64,000 nt of DNA from Parashewanella sp965200795 (GCA_965200795.1 CBDAVB010000042.1:1-64000), one strand, 5' to 3'. Shown: positions 38,818-48,783, counted from the stretch's first letter. Notes: generated from the sequence alone by a model not told the origin. Translations and numbers: made by a program.

Positions 38818-39697
38818 CGGGCACTACTTTGTCGCACTCTTCCGCTTTTTTTTTAACGGCTACGGCCATCATAAACTTAATTACTAGTTCTTCGGTGAAT
38901 TTCTTATTCTTGGTTACGGCACACAAGCCAAGTAAGGCGTTATAAACTTTTATATTTTCTGGTAAATGCTGTACGAACGTCTGAAAATTATCACCAAAAA
39001 CCAACTTAATAGCGTCCTTTACCGCGGTGGCGGCTTCCCACTTAAAAGTCATACAATACTTGCTTATTAACTCCAGCAAATGACAACACTCTTCGTCTGT
39101 CCAGTTTGACTTGTCTCTGCTCTTAAGAACCAGACAAATACTCTCAGCCGCTTTTACGCTGCTGTCACATCCGTGACCATGTTTGCCAAGCAGCTCCAGA
39201 GCATAGCAACACTCTTTGAGTGTCCAGCTTGACTTTTGCGCATCACGAACAGCCGAAAAAAAATCGTCACTTAACTCTAATTTGAATAAAGAACTGACAC
39301 CCGTGAGGACGGACATTTGAGCATATTCTTTGGGTATTAGATGAACACCGGCTTTAGATAACGAGTTCTTAACGCCGTCCGAATAGCTGTTGGATTCAAA
39401 AAAAACACGAAAGCGACCAGATAAAGCAGAGTCAGATAAAGCATATCCGGAAAAACATCTCCCCCAGTAACTACTGTCCAGGCAATTTTTAAATTGTTTT
39501 GATGTCTCTCTGACGTAGCATCTGTCTTTGGGTGCTGATATATATTTAAAAATTTCACGCAGTAGCACATCCGGCAGTGGCAGCGCCGAAACTTCAAAGC
39601 CGCTGATTTCATTTTCTTCCGGGGTACGTTTTTTTTTCAACAGACTAGTACTTACCAGAGACTGAGCATTAGTACTGATATATGAGTATTCATTCAT
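38684..39697 (-). CDS. F-box-like protein, candidate host-directed effector
   Basis: 337 residues with AAGGA 6 nt before the ATG. After a polar N-terminus, residues 38-85 read ALPLPDVLLREIFKYISAPK followed by a conserved 'ETSKQFKNCLDSSYWGRCF'. This is the pattern of an F-box (LP...L..IF.Y.......V+..SK.F......W). F-box proteins bind eukaryotic Skp1 and direct ubiquitination; in bacteria they are known as secreted effectors of host-associated species. Downstream are two related units, SSWTLKECCYALELLGKHG and SNWTDEECCHLLELISKYC, about 45 residues apart, of a helical repeat I do not recognise. The gene ends in a frame that probably continues into 38323-38683 after a 1-nt slip. It is surrounded by IS remnants. 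No secretion signal is visible. Confidence 0.7.
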   Translation of the reverse strand: MNEYSYISTNAQSLVSTSLLKKKRTPEENEISGFEVSALPLPDVLLREIFKYISAPKDRCYVRETSKQFKNCLDSSYWGRCFSGYALSDSALSGRFRVFFESNSYSDGVKNSLSKAGVHLIPKEYAQMSVLTGVSSLFKLELSDDFFSAVRDAQKSSWTLKECCYALELLGKHGHGCDSSVKAAESICLVLKSRDKSNWTDEECCHLLELISKYCMTFKWEAATAVKDAIKLVFGDNFQTFVQHLPENIKVYNALLGLCAVTKNKKFTEELVIKFMMAVAVKKKAEECDKVVPDETTGICLLTVFASCKDINGADCLVFGDKNMAELPQHLGDKTGQ

Positions 39698-39868
39698 TCT
39701 AAATCCTTATGAAAGTTAAGTTTAATTTTCGCTTTCCGGGGAATTGAGCATACTTCCACAGAAAGTCCATTTTCACTTAATTTATGGGAAAAACTCAATC
39801 AACTTATCAAAGTTAATAATAATAATGCTATGCTGTACCCGGTCTTTAAAACAAATCTTTAAGATGAT

Positions 39869-41490
39869 ACTCGATGCTGCAGTTTTTCTTAATTGACAAT
39901 CATGCAGCATAACCCATATTCTGAAATGTTTTCGCATGGGATTTTAATGAAGGAATTTCTTCCTGACGACCTAAATCTCTACCTGCCATATGCCTGCTAG
40001 AGTCTCGTTCTGGTAAGGAATCATGGAGTGCCGTAATTAAGCTCTCTAATGCTGCATTTGGATCATTGGCACATACCACTTCTTGAATCGTAGCAACAAG
40101 CGCTTCAACTTTTAGGCGTTCAATTAGGCAACCCACAGGCATCCCAGGGTGTTTGTTTTTAAGTCGGACAGATTGCTCAGGATGTTGCAACAGTAAATGC
40201 TCGCACAGAAGGCTTAAGATCAGGCCATGCTCCGAACCATCGACACCTTGCTGTTTGCTCAACTTGTTCCAACCGCAATGAGCTTTCCAATCTTGGATAA
40301 AAACCTCTACTAACCACCTTAATGTATAAAGTCTTGCTATATCATGGTGATGCCATGACATATTGCTAGCGATCAAGTAACGATATTCTTCTTCTCCTTC
40401 ATATTTTAGCGCCACAACAAATCTCCGTTTACTATGCGCATTAACATATAGCCTCGCAGCCATCATGGTGACTTTCTTCTCTTCACCACCGCGAATAGAC
40501 AGTTGAAGTTCAACACCTTTTTGACGATTAAAATAGGTATCAACTCGTGCTTTTGAGTTCTTGCTGCTCACTCGTTGATTTGTTCTTAATTGACTGACTA
40601 TTTGAGCGTGATGAGTGATTTCTTCAGCTTTATCCATGAAATCAGCAGTCCCATATAATGCATCGGCTAATACGCTCTTGATTTTAAAGTTTGGAAAGGC
40701 GGTGGTAAATTCTCTTAGCATTTCTAGTGCAAGCGCTTGTTTAGTCGGATAGTTAACATGGTCAGGCATGGGTCTTTGTGGTCGCTCTTTTTTAGCGATA
40801 CCTTGTCGTTGCAGCTCTTTATCCCGTTTGCTCCAAATGGCGAGATTCGGATCGGGGGTATAAAACCTAAACCCAACTGGAAAGGTTACCGTATCGGTGA
40901 CAAGTACCATGAATATCAGCTCTTGCCCATTGATATACCCACCTGTCGGTTTGTCTTTGATTTTATGTGCACCTGCAATACAAGTCGTTTTTTTAGCTCG
41001 GTGTTTATGGGTATCATCAATATCTAAATGGCCGTTTGTTAATTGATAATGTTTGAATATATTGCAAATACTCGCTTGAAGTAGGTACTGCCAAGGGATT
41101 TTAGCTTTGTAGAATATCCAGCATAAGCCCGTTGACTTGAAAACGCCTAAACTTCTCCGTTCAAAAGCTGCCCAGTTCAAAGCCTCAGTCATGATAACTC
41201 CAGTGATCATCGCTCCTAATACTATTTTTTGAGTTCTTGTTAATTTTAATGAGGGTTTAATCAAGGATAACGAAACATTTAATGCATCAAAAAATTGAGT
41301 AACAATTGAAAGGCTACGAATAAACATAATGAACTGCTTGACGAGTATAAGCTTTGAGTTCACTCTAACACTTCAGACTGCTGTTGTGATGCTGATTATG
41401 CTTCGGATGCTTTAGCATGGAGTCGCAGCAGTAGTTTGACCTATAGCTAAATCAATTTTTTATCAAGCTCTAAAAACTGCAGCATCGAGT
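39869..41490. mobile_element. complete IS4-like insertion sequence
   Basis: Ends are perfect 19-bp inverted repeats starting ACTCGATGCTGCAG (39869-39887 and 41472-41490). GAT flanks both sides, a possible 3-bp target duplication. It carries one intact transposase gene. It looks the most complete IS in the window. Confidence 0.8.
39900..41363 (-). CDS. DDE transposase, IS4 superfamily
   Basis: 487 residues. DDE-type motifs: DIDDTHKHRAKKT (about 115), VLADALYGTADF (about 235) and the YTLRWLVEVFIQDWKAHCGW Y-(2)-R-(3)-E-(6)-K-like signature (about 355). The latter defines IS4-type enzymes. Intact and flanked by inverted repeats. Exact subfamily was not settled by eye. Confidence 0.85.
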   Translation of the reverse strand: MNSKLILVKQFIMFIRSLSIVTQFFDALNVSLSLIKPSLKLTRTQKIVLGAMITGVIMTEALNWAAFERRSLGVFKSTGLCWIFYKAKIPWQYLLQASICNIFKHYQLTNGHLDIDDTHKHRAKKTTCIAGAHKIKDKPTGGYINGQELIFMVLVTDTVTFPVGFRFYTPDPNLAIWSKRDKELQRQGIAKKERPQRPMPDHVNYPTKQALALEMLREFTTAFPNFKIKSVLADALYGTADFMDKAEEITHHAQIVSQLRTNQRVSSKNSKARVDTYFNRQKGVELQLSIRGGEEKKVTMMAARLYVNAHSKRRFVVALKYEGEEEYRYLIASNMSWHHHDIARLYTLRWLVEVFIQDWKAHCGWNKLSKQQGVDGSEHGLILSLLCEHLLLQHPEQSVRLKNKHPGMPVGCLIERLKVEALVATIQEVVCANDPNAALESLITALHDSLPERDSSRHMAGRDLGRQEEIPSLKSHAKTFQNMGYAA

Positions 41491-41527
41491 GATAGATCTC
41501 TAACTCAGGCTGCCGATTTTTGATTGG

Positions 41528-42340
41528 CTAAATAAACCTGATTTGGCGTTTGCTCATCAAGCCCTTGATGGCAGCGCTCCTCATGATAAAATCGAAAATA
41601 TTTCCCATTTCTTGCTCTGCTTCTCTCGGTGTGTTGTAAGCCTTAAGATAAACCTCTTCGTATTTCACGCTACGCCATAAACGCTCGATGAAGACATTAT
41701 CTACCCAGCGACCTTTACCATCCATACTGATGCTGATTTCTGAACGATTCAGGACGTCTGTGAAAGCCTTACTGGTGAATTGACTTCTTTGATCTGTATT
41801 GAAAATATCAGGTTTGCCAAAATTAGCAAACGCTTCCTCTAAGGCTTCAACACAAAAATCCGTATCCATTGTGTTTGACAGCCGCCGTGACAAGACTTTC
41901 CGACTATGCCAGTCCATAATCGCTATTAGGTGGAGAAACCCTTTAGCCATAGGGATGTAGGTGATATCTGTACATCAGGTTTCATTGGGTTTTGTGACCT
42001 CACGATCCCGTAACAGGTACGGATAAACCTTCTGTTCGTCACTCTTTTTACTGAGCTTGGGTTTAGGATATACGGCGTAAATCCCCATGGCTCTCATAAG
42101 GCGATTTACCCGCTTTTTATCAGTGAAGATGTCTCGCTACCAGCTCGTTTTTAATACGCCTGCAGCTCATATACGGGTATTTCAGGTGTATTTCATCAAT
42201 GGCTCTTCTCAACCGTAATTCCTCCTCAGAAATACCCGCTCCCCGATAGTAAGCACTTGAACGTGATATCGAAAGAATTTGGCATTGCCGAGTGATGCTC
42301 AGCTTGATGGTTTTGTCCGGCTTTCCCTTTCGCCGGGCTC
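41528..42340 (-). pseudogene. IS3 family transposase OrfB, degraded
   Basis: The 3' part (41528-41950) reads AKGFLHLIAIMDWHSRKVLS then FNTDQRSQFTS and the final Glu region 'DNVFIERLWRSVKYEEVYLK', an rve DDE domain. The usual 'SDQGSQ' is altered to TDQRSQ. Upstream (41951-42340) the family's HTH_21 and linker are recognisable only with several stops and frame changes (a TGA follows the 'CTD(I)TYIP' region). It is not functional. Confidence 0.82.
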
Positions 42341-42343
42341 AAA

Positions 42344-42622
42344 CTAATGACCGAGCACCTTGGCTAAAAAATCGTTCTCCATGGTCAATTGACCAATCTT
42401 AGCTTGCGGTTTTTCAACATCATCTGACCGCCGGGGTTTCTTGTTACCCCGCTCGAAAAGCAAGGCCGCATTTCCTATGAGTTCTTTCTTCCAATTGGTA
42501 ATTTGAGTCGGATATAGGTTAAACTGATTTGCAAGTTCTGATAGCGTTTTATCGCCTTTTGCAGCCGCTAATGCAACTTTCGCTTTGAACTGTGGTGAGT
42601 GATTTTTACTTTTCTTACTCAT
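42344..42622 (-). CDS. IS3 family transposase OrfA
   Basis: 92 residues, a typical OrfA: MSKKSKNHSPQFKAKVALAA start, helix-turn-helix 'SELANQFNLYPTQITNWKKE' and a leucine-zipper-like end. It is intact in itself but belongs to the element whose OrfB (41528-42340) is broken, so no transposase would be made. Confidence 0.85.
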   Translation of the reverse strand: MSKKSKNHSPQFKAKVALAAAKGDKTLSELANQFNLYPTQITNWKKELIGNAALLFERGNKKPRRSDDVEKPQAKIGQLTMENDFLAKVLGH

Positions 42623-42707
42623 AACCTGATGTGTGATTAATTTTTGGTAGGCATGACCATACCTTAGAATGTTTGGTTCTAAAAAATCCTATCTGAAGGA
42701 TACGATC

Positions 42708-43595
42708 ATGCCTGTCGAAGATTTTATCATTTATGTTTACTGTTTAGTTGATGATTTTTACCAGAGAGAAATAACCACTCCCTTAAGAACCCGTGGTAGA
42801 GCTCCTAAACTCACTGATTCTGAAGTAATTACAATGGAAATTGTTGGGGAATGGACTGGGCATCACACAGATAAAGGAATTTGGGAGTATTTCAAAGGGT
42901 ATTGGTTACCCTTGTTTCCCGATTTACCTGCTCGTTCACAGTTTGCCAGACAAGCAAGTAACCTTTGGAAAGTGAAGCAATTATTTCATCAGTACTTATG
43001 TCATCAACTCAGAGCCGATACTTGTAATGTTCATTTGATTGATGGTTTTCCCATTGAGCTTTGCAAACTCACTCGAGTCAGAAAATGCAAAGGCTTTAAG
43101 GGAGATGCAAGTTATGGCTACTGTGCCTCTAAGGATATGAAGTACTACGGTTTTCATGGGCATCTACTTGTTGATGAAAGAGGTATTCCAGTAGAACTCA
43201 CTTTAACTGCCGCAAACATTGATGAACGTGATGCCGCCTATGAAATCATCAATAATATCAAAGGACTTTTAATTGGTGATAAAGGGCTTATTAGACCAAT
43301 ACTCAATAACGACTGCTCTGAAGCTGATATTGACTTACAAACTCCATTACGGAAAAACATGAAAGATAATCGTCCTGAGTGGGCGGTTAAACAACTAATG
43401 AATGTTCGAAGAAGGGTTGAAACAACCATAGGGCAACTTGTTAAATATTTTGATATTGAACATGTTAACTGTCGAGACTTATGGCACTTAACCAGTCGAA
43501 TGGGAAGAAAGGTATTAAGCTTAACCATTGGGGCTTACTTCAATATCGAGTTTGGCAGAGATGCAATGAAATTTGAGGAGATGTTGGCAATCTAA
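42708..43595 (+). CDS. IS982 family transposase
   Basis: 295 residues from ATG 42708, chosen for AAGGA 6 nt upstream; the start at 42669 would add 13 residues. Contains 'LIDGFPIELCKLTRVRKCKGFKG' (first Asp), 'LLVDERGIPVELTLTAANIDERD', 'LIGDKGL' (second Asp) and 'RRRVETTIGQL' (Glu), the IS982 pattern. It appears intact. Terminal repeats were not confidently identified. Confidence 0.85.
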   Translation: MPVEDFIIYVYCLVDDFYQREITTPLRTRGRAPKLTDSEVITMEIVGEWTGHHTDKGIWEYFKGYWLPLFPDLPARSQFARQASNLWKVKQLFHQYLCHQLRADTCNVHLIDGFPIELCKLTRVRKCKGFKGDASYGYCASKDMKYYGFHGHLLVDERGIPVELTLTAANIDERDAAYEIINNIKGLLIGDKGLIRPILNNDCSEADIDLQTPLRKNMKDNRPEWAVKQLMNVRRRVETTIGQLVKYFDIEHVNCRDLWHLTSRMGRKVLSLTIGAYFNIEFGRDAMKFEEMLAI

Positions 43596-43619
43596 TTACG
43601 CTACTGAACTTGCAACCCC

Positions 43620-43710
43620 CGTCATTCCCGCATGTTGTAAGCGGGAATCCAGTGCCTTTTTGCTCGGAAAAAGAAAAAGACGCTGGATTCCTGCCTTCGC
43701 AGGAATGACG
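43620..43710. repeat. 91-bp long inverted repeat (MITE-like)
   Basis: Starts CGTCATTCCCGC and ends GCAGGAATGACG, with inner GCGGGAATCCAG and CTGGATTCCTGC; the halves fold back over about 35 bp. This type of palindromic element is widespread in proteobacterial intergenic DNA. It lies between the IS982 gene and the csgG remnant. Confidence 0.75.
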
Positions 43711-44092
43711 AAACAAACAATTTCAATGAGTTATAAAATCACACATTAGGTTACTCATAACTGCCTCCAATTGTATAATTTATGACAACTTTTTTTTGGC
43801 AGATCGTTCATCTTATTGATTGTCTTAAATTTTGGGGACAGCTCTGTCAGTGGCTTACTCAGGTAGAACGTGAAGGTTTACAGAACTTATTAACCGAAAG
43901 AAAAATCATTCAGAAGAATCTGAATAAAGCTAAGAAAAACTCTGCTGGCTCTATCTGACTTAGCCAGTGCCAGCTTACTGCTTGAAGACGGCATTATCAG
44001 CTATGAAATCAACACCAGTACGACGGTACAGGCGCATCGTATTTCGGTATCGGGGCTTCGGAGCTGTATCGTGAAGATCAAGTTACTATTTA

Positions 44093-45610
44093 GTCGGTAC
44101 TGAAAAACATAACTTCAAGATTTAAAATGTACGGCATCTGATTTACGCAAAATTCAGAACCGTACCCAAAAGCAACATTTCTTATATTTCGCATCAATTT
44201 CACTACAAAATAGCCAAAACTCACCATCTTTTTCGAGCAAAAAGAAAATGGCTAACCACTTTCTCAAGTTCCAGGCACACGCAGCCATTAGAAGGTTTAT
44301 TGAGTCGCCAACACTGCCCTTTAACCAGTTCTTACACAGCCTAAAATCACTCTTCAAATGCCCGATTACTGGTTCAATTGTTGCCCGTTTTTTACAGAGT
44401 TCACTTTTGCGTTTTCTCTTTGCTTGCGAGTCCCGTTTTAATGGCCGGCTAGGGATAACAACTTCTTGGTCAACATACTGCATACACCCTTTATAGCCTT
44501 TATCTACAACGGCTGTAGTGATTTTACTCTTTCGGTGTTTATGGGCATGGTCAAGTGCAGGCTTAAGCAATTTTGAGTCGTGTTCATGTTTGTCATGACT
44601 GGGTTACACCAATGATTAATTGACTCTGCTCTGTGAGCACGACAGAAGCCTTTTTACCATACTCGTATGGCTTATGGTCTTTGCCTTTCCCTACGCAGTA
44701 AACATCGGGTTCATGAAGGCTGTAAATCTTGTTCTTGTCTTTACGTTGCTGTGTAATGGCTTTTTCATAATTGGAAAAATTCTCTTTTTGTAAATCAAGG
44801 ACATCTTGTGGAAGTTTGCGTTGTAGCTCCCTTAAAAGCTTACCTGCGATAACACGTAACCTTTTTAACGCTCTTCTGGCTTTGCTTCGATTTTTGGCAT
44901 GTCTAAAGCTTCGACAGTCAATGCGTAGCTGTTTGACTTCTTTGACATAAGTACGTCTTTGCTTGATCCCAAATACTTTGGCTAGTTTATTGAGTCGGTT
45001 AACCACCTTGATGGCAAGCTTGCTATCTGTCGGATAAGTAATGGCTTTTTCTTGGACGGTTGTATCAACGTACACGGTGTCATCTTCAGCTTTGTAACCG
45101 TGTAGCGCCACAGATAATGCAAAGATTTTTTCACAGCCTTTTTCACCGATGCGCTTACGAAAAACACTGAGTTCACTGGCATCACAAGGGCGTGCTGTTT
45201 GAAACTCTGTCTCACCACAAAACACTTGAAAATACACGTTCATCAGCCATTGTTCGACCAGAGCTTCATCGCTCAATTTGTAGAGCTGCTTGAGTATTAG
45301 CAAACCGCACATCAACCGAATTGGCTTCGCTTTACGGCCTAATTTTTTGTATAACGGCTTGAACTCTTCTTCCAACGCTCGCCAATCAAAGGCATTAGCT
45401 AAAATGAGTAAAGGGTGAGTTTGCAGAAGCTGTTCTGTGATATCAAACAGACTGGCATGAGGTAAATTTGACGGGCTTTCTTTGAGCATTTTTAGCACCC
45501 AAAACGACCAGAAACCGTAGGTTCACTATATCATTTCTGGTCGAAATTGAATGTATCAAATAGCTATATTTTATTAGCGATCAGAATGTTAGATGTTTTT
45601 TATGACCGAC
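44093..45610. mobile_element. IS5-type element inserted in csgG
   Basis: About 1518 bp. Ends GTCGGT and ACCGAC are inverted, with further similarity inward (GAAAAACATAAC / AAAAAACATCTAAC). TATTTA flanks both ends (44087-44092 and 45611-45616); with the preceding AC the repeat reads ACTATTTA, so the exact boundary is uncertain by 2 bp. Confidence 0.75.
44154..45498 (-). pseudogene. IS5 family transposase, frameshifted
   Basis: The N-terminal 301 codons (44593-45498) include the DUF772 region (KPIRLMCGLLILKQLYKLSD) and DTVYVDTTVQEKAITYPTD with the first Asp. The C-terminal part (44154-44570) has VVDKGYKG and KKRATIEPVIGHLKSD with the final Glu. The frames meet near 44590: '...GVTQS' stops where 'HDKHEHDSKLLKPALDHA' should follow, as if 2 nt were lost. 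Inactive unless slippage occurs. Confidence 0.85.
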
Positions 45611-46025
45611 TATTTATCTGCGTGCTATTGATGTTCATAGCGGTAAGATAACGCTTTCAGTCAACACGACTAAGAAAATATGTTCTCAAGAATTCGGAGC
45701 AGGTTTAGGATTCACCAGCTTTAGCCGTCTAGCGGAAGCTGAAGGTGGTTATAGCACTAATGAGCCGGTTCGGTTATGCGTCACTAAGGCAATTAAACCG
45801 GCTGTGGTCGGATTAATCGAGCAAGGCGTTAAAAAAAGATTTTTTTGGAACGGTAGTTCAAAGGAATCTTAATAAATTATCAACTCAAACGTTAAATTAC
45901 AATTTACAAATATTGCTTTTATGTTAAATTAGAGTTCAATCTACTAGTATAAAAGAATAAAATAGAACTTAATAATTAACCGCTGCCTGTAACACTTAGA
46001 ATATTTGATTTAGGGAGAATGTGAA

Positions 46026-46694
46026 ATGAATCAAGTAAAGGAACTACTTTTTCTTCACGAGTTTGATACTCCGTGTCATTTAGCGGCTCTAGCCCAATCG
46101 CTCGGCATCAAGGTAAGAGTATTAAAACAAGTTTCTGAAGTTATTGAATACTCCAAAAAAGCCGACTGTTTTTGCCTGATACCTCAAAAAGGAATGCCGC
46201 TCGACAGTAAGGGGGTTCCACTGGTGGCAGCAAAACTGATAAAAGAGCTTCCTATTGCGATCTACCAAGCTGAAAAGAAGAAAATTTCGGAAGAATCCGC
46301 TATCGTTTTGGGAATAAACGGCGTGCTTTATTCAGATATCGCCATGGATATGTTGTTAACCGGCCTGAAAAAGATGCTGATCGGTGAACTCTGGTACGAC
46401 AGAAAAACACTAAGCAAGACTTTAAAGGGGTTAGTTAAGAAAATCGAACCCGAATCTCAGCTCGATAAGAACGAAGACAGCATTACCATGTGGCAAATGC
46501 TGACAATGAGAGAAAAAACTATCATACAGCTTGTTTCCAGTGGCGCGCGTAATAAAGAAATCGCCCATCGACTTTGTATCAGCGAGCATACAGTAAAAGC
46601 TCATATTTCATCAATTTTCAGAAAAACTCAATCTCGAAATCGAGTGGAGCTTTTACGGTGGTCAAGCAGTTATCAGAACCAGCTGATGACATAG
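46026..46694 (+). CDS. CsgD-like LuxR-family transcriptional regulator
   Basis: 222 residues, AGGGAG 8 nt before the ATG. An N-terminal receiver-like domain without the usual phospho-acceptor set contains 'ESAIVLGINGVLYSDIAMDM', resembling the 'INGVFYS' segment of CsgD/VpsT regulators. The C-terminal LuxR helix-turn-helix is clear: LTMREKTIIQLVSSGARNKE then IAHRLCISEHTVKAHISSIF (about 155-210). It lies 154 bp downstream of the csgG remnant on the same strand, so it is likely the old curli-locus regulator, still intact. Its present targets are unknown. Confidence 0.8.
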   Translation: MNQVKELLFLHEFDTPCHLAALAQSLGIKVRVLKQVSEVIEYSKKADCFCLIPQKGMPLDSKGVPLVAAKLIKELPIAIYQAEKKKISEESAIVLGINGVLYSDIAMDMLLTGLKKMLIGELWYDRKTLSKTLKGLVKKIEPESQLDKNEDSITMWQMLTMREKTIIQLVSSGARNKEIAHRLCISEHTVKAHISSIFRKTQSRNRVELLRWSSSYQNQLMT

Positions 46695-46923
46695 AAACTA
46701 TGAAGGACAGTAATTCAACTACCCTTTAATTATCAAATAAAACAAGGGGAACAAAATATTAACACCGTCCTTCAAGTAAAAGATAACGTAGAACATGACG
46801 TTTTGTACATTGCTTTTGAACTCGGCAATAAATAATGATGTTAAAGCACTCAAGAAAACAAGCGAATAGGCTTAAGATGTATTAGAAGGGCGGAATTAAC
46901 CACCCTTTGTAATACTGATGCTT

Positions 46924-48783
46924 CTATTTAACAGAGCAGCTTTCACAAATCATATAAAGATTATTTGGATCATCAAACTGGGAAAGTTCTTTAAGTGACG
47001 CGTCAACTTTGTTAAGCAGCTTGTTAAGAACAGAATTATTGACCGTTGACTCAGGTAAATAAGCTGAAGCTTTGGTAAAGATTTCCTGAAGGATGATTTC
47101 CTCAGGTGTTAACTCTTTCTTGATGAGTTTTGTATCATATTTCGATAGCTTAGCTAATTCGGCGGCTTTAGCTACAGCATCTTTCATATCACCGATTTCA
47201 TCAACCAGCCCGAGTTTAACGGCTCTTTTTCCCGTCCATACTCGACCTTGAGCAATTTTATCTACGTCTTTAAGTGACATATTTCTTTCATTAGCGACAA
47301 GCGATATAAAGTTATGATAACCACGTTCAATACCACGTTGTATAACCTTACCTATTGCCGGAGAAATACCGCGGGTCACGGAAATCCCTGACCATTGCGA
47401 AGTTGCCACGCCATCAGTATTGACGCCAAGAGTCTTAGCGGCGTTTTCAAAAGTGTTGATTAATCCGAAAATACCGATAGAGCCAGTGAGTGTGGTGGGC
47501 GTAGCGTAAATGTAATCCGCACTTGCTGATATCCAGTAACCACCAGATGCGGCATAACTGCTCATACTAACTACCACAGGTTTTCCGGCAGCTTTAAGGG
47601 CAAGTACCTGTTGGCGAATTTGTTCAGAAGCAAAAGCGCTACCGCCAGGGCTATCAACACGTAATACAACAGCCTTTATTTTCGGGTCGAAGCGAGCTTG
47701 TTTAAGAAGTTTTGAAGTGCTCTCCCCTCCGATATTGCCGGGGCGCTGAGTGCCGTTAAGAATAGTGCCTTTTGCTACAATGATTCCAACTGAATCACCG
47801 TATATAAGGTTAGGCTTTGGCTTTACTAATGACAGATAATCTTTAAATCCAACATGATTATATGAGTGGCCGGATTCAGCTTTACCAAATTCTTTTATCA
47901 TCGCCAGGCGAATTTGCTCAGAATTCGCTAACTCATCCACAAGTTTACGTTTAAGCATGAGCTGAGCATCGTCACCGCCGGCAGCATCAAGTTCTTTCAA
48001 ATATTCTTCTGGCGTAAGGATTAAGGAATCAGTTTTGATGTTTCTGTTTGCGGCTACAATTTTAGAGTAGCTCTGCCATAAGTCGCCAAGAAGAGTTTGG
48101 TTCGCTTCTTTTGCCGCGGGTGACATGTCATCTCTTATGTATGGCTCAACAGCTGACTTGAAAATACCTACACGATAAACATGCGTGGTGACTTTTAATT
48201 TTTCCAATGCAGATTTATAAAACAGCCGGTAAATTCCGAATCCTTCTATTGCAACGGAACCTTCAGGATTTAAGTAAATTTTGTCGGCATAGCTGGCTAG
48301 AAGATATTGTTGCTGGTTGTAGTAATTTCCTACCGCGAAAATCTGTTTACCGGACTTTTTGAATTCAGCTAACGCATTACCGATGGCTTCGAGCTTGCTT
48401 AAACCTGAGCCTGTCAATCCTGATAAGTCGAGAACGATAGATTTAATTCGCTTATCTTGTGCCGCATTGTTGATGATGTAAAGAACGTCAGAAAGTAAAA
48501 CTTCGCTTTGCTGAGCTTGCCCCCGGGATTCAATAATTGCCGCTTCAATAGGATCGACATAATGCTTTTGGTCAACAATTTGCCCGTTTAAGTTCAAGAC
48601 CAGCGCGGAGCCATTATTAACAGTTACACTGTCATCATTGCTTAGCGCAATGGTGACTGCGATGAGCCCGATAAAAAGCAAAGGAAAAAAAACGAGATTC
48701 AGTATAAGCTGACGAATGAAGTTAATAAAATTCCATATCAACTTCAATGTATTTTTAGTTGTTAGAGGTTTTTTAGTGGGCAT
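46924..48783 (-). CDS. sppA: signal peptide peptidase SppA (protease IV), long form
   Basis: 619 residues from ATG 48783 (GGGAG 5 nt upstream; the start at 48804 is less likely). One N-terminal membrane helix (about 22-45) and two S49 domains, the 67K form. Catalytic Lys lies in VGIFKSAVEPY (around 211) and Ser in SYAASGGYW (around 411), as in E. coli SppA. It degrades cleaved signal peptides in the inner membrane. Confidence 0.95.
   Translation of the reverse strand: MPTKKPLTTKNTLKLIWNFINFIRQLILNLVFFPLLFIGLIAVTIALSNDDSVTVNNGSALVLNLNGQIVDQKHYVDPIEAAIIESRGQAQQSEVLLSDVLYIINNAAQDKRIKSIVLDLSGLTGSGLSKLEAIGNALAEFKKSGKQIFAVGNYYNQQQYLLASYADKIYLNPEGSVAIEGFGIYRLFYKSALEKLKVTTHVYRVGIFKSAVEPYIRDDMSPAAKEANQTLLGDLWQSYSKIVAANRNIKTDSLILTPEEYLKELDAAGGDDAQLMLKRKLVDELANSEQIRLAMIKEFGKAESGHSYNHVGFKDYLSLVKPKPNLIYGDSVGIIVAKGTILNGTQRPGNIGGESTSKLLKQARFDPKIKAVVLRVDSPGGSAFASEQIRQQVLALKAAGKPVVVSMSSYAASGGYWISASADYIYATPTTLTGSIGIFGLINTFENAAKTLGVNTDGVATSQWSGISVTRGISPAIGKVIQRGIERGYHNFISLVANERNMSLKDVDKIAQGRVWTGKRAVKLGLVDEIGDMKDAVAKAAELAKLSKYDTKLIKKELTPEEIILQEIFTKASAYLPESTVNNSVLNKLLNKVDASLKELSQFDDPNNLYMICESCSVK

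Larger units (their letters stand above)
43818..45872 (+). pseudogene. csgG: csgG-like curli secretion pore gene, interrupted by an IS5 element
   Basis: Two halves read as CsgG. 5' half (43818-44092): WLTQVEREGLQNLLTERKII, then after a frameshift near 43945 LSDLASASLLLEDGIISYE, then after another near 44030 GASYFGIGASELYREDQVTI. 3' half (45611-45869): YLRAIDVHSGKITLSVNTTK ... STNEPVRLCVTKAIKPAVVGL, open to TAA at 45870. Joining across the insertion restores QVTI-YLRA as in CsgG. The lipoprotein signal and first part are missing. CsgG forms the outer-membrane channel for curli subunits. Two frameshifts, 5' truncation and an insertion make it dead. Confidence 0.85.

Noticed and set aside
43960..44092. 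Short frame first taken for a phage head-tail protein
   Set aside because: Read with the flanking segments it matches CsgG (LLLEDGIISYE, YFGIG) and continues after the IS insertion.
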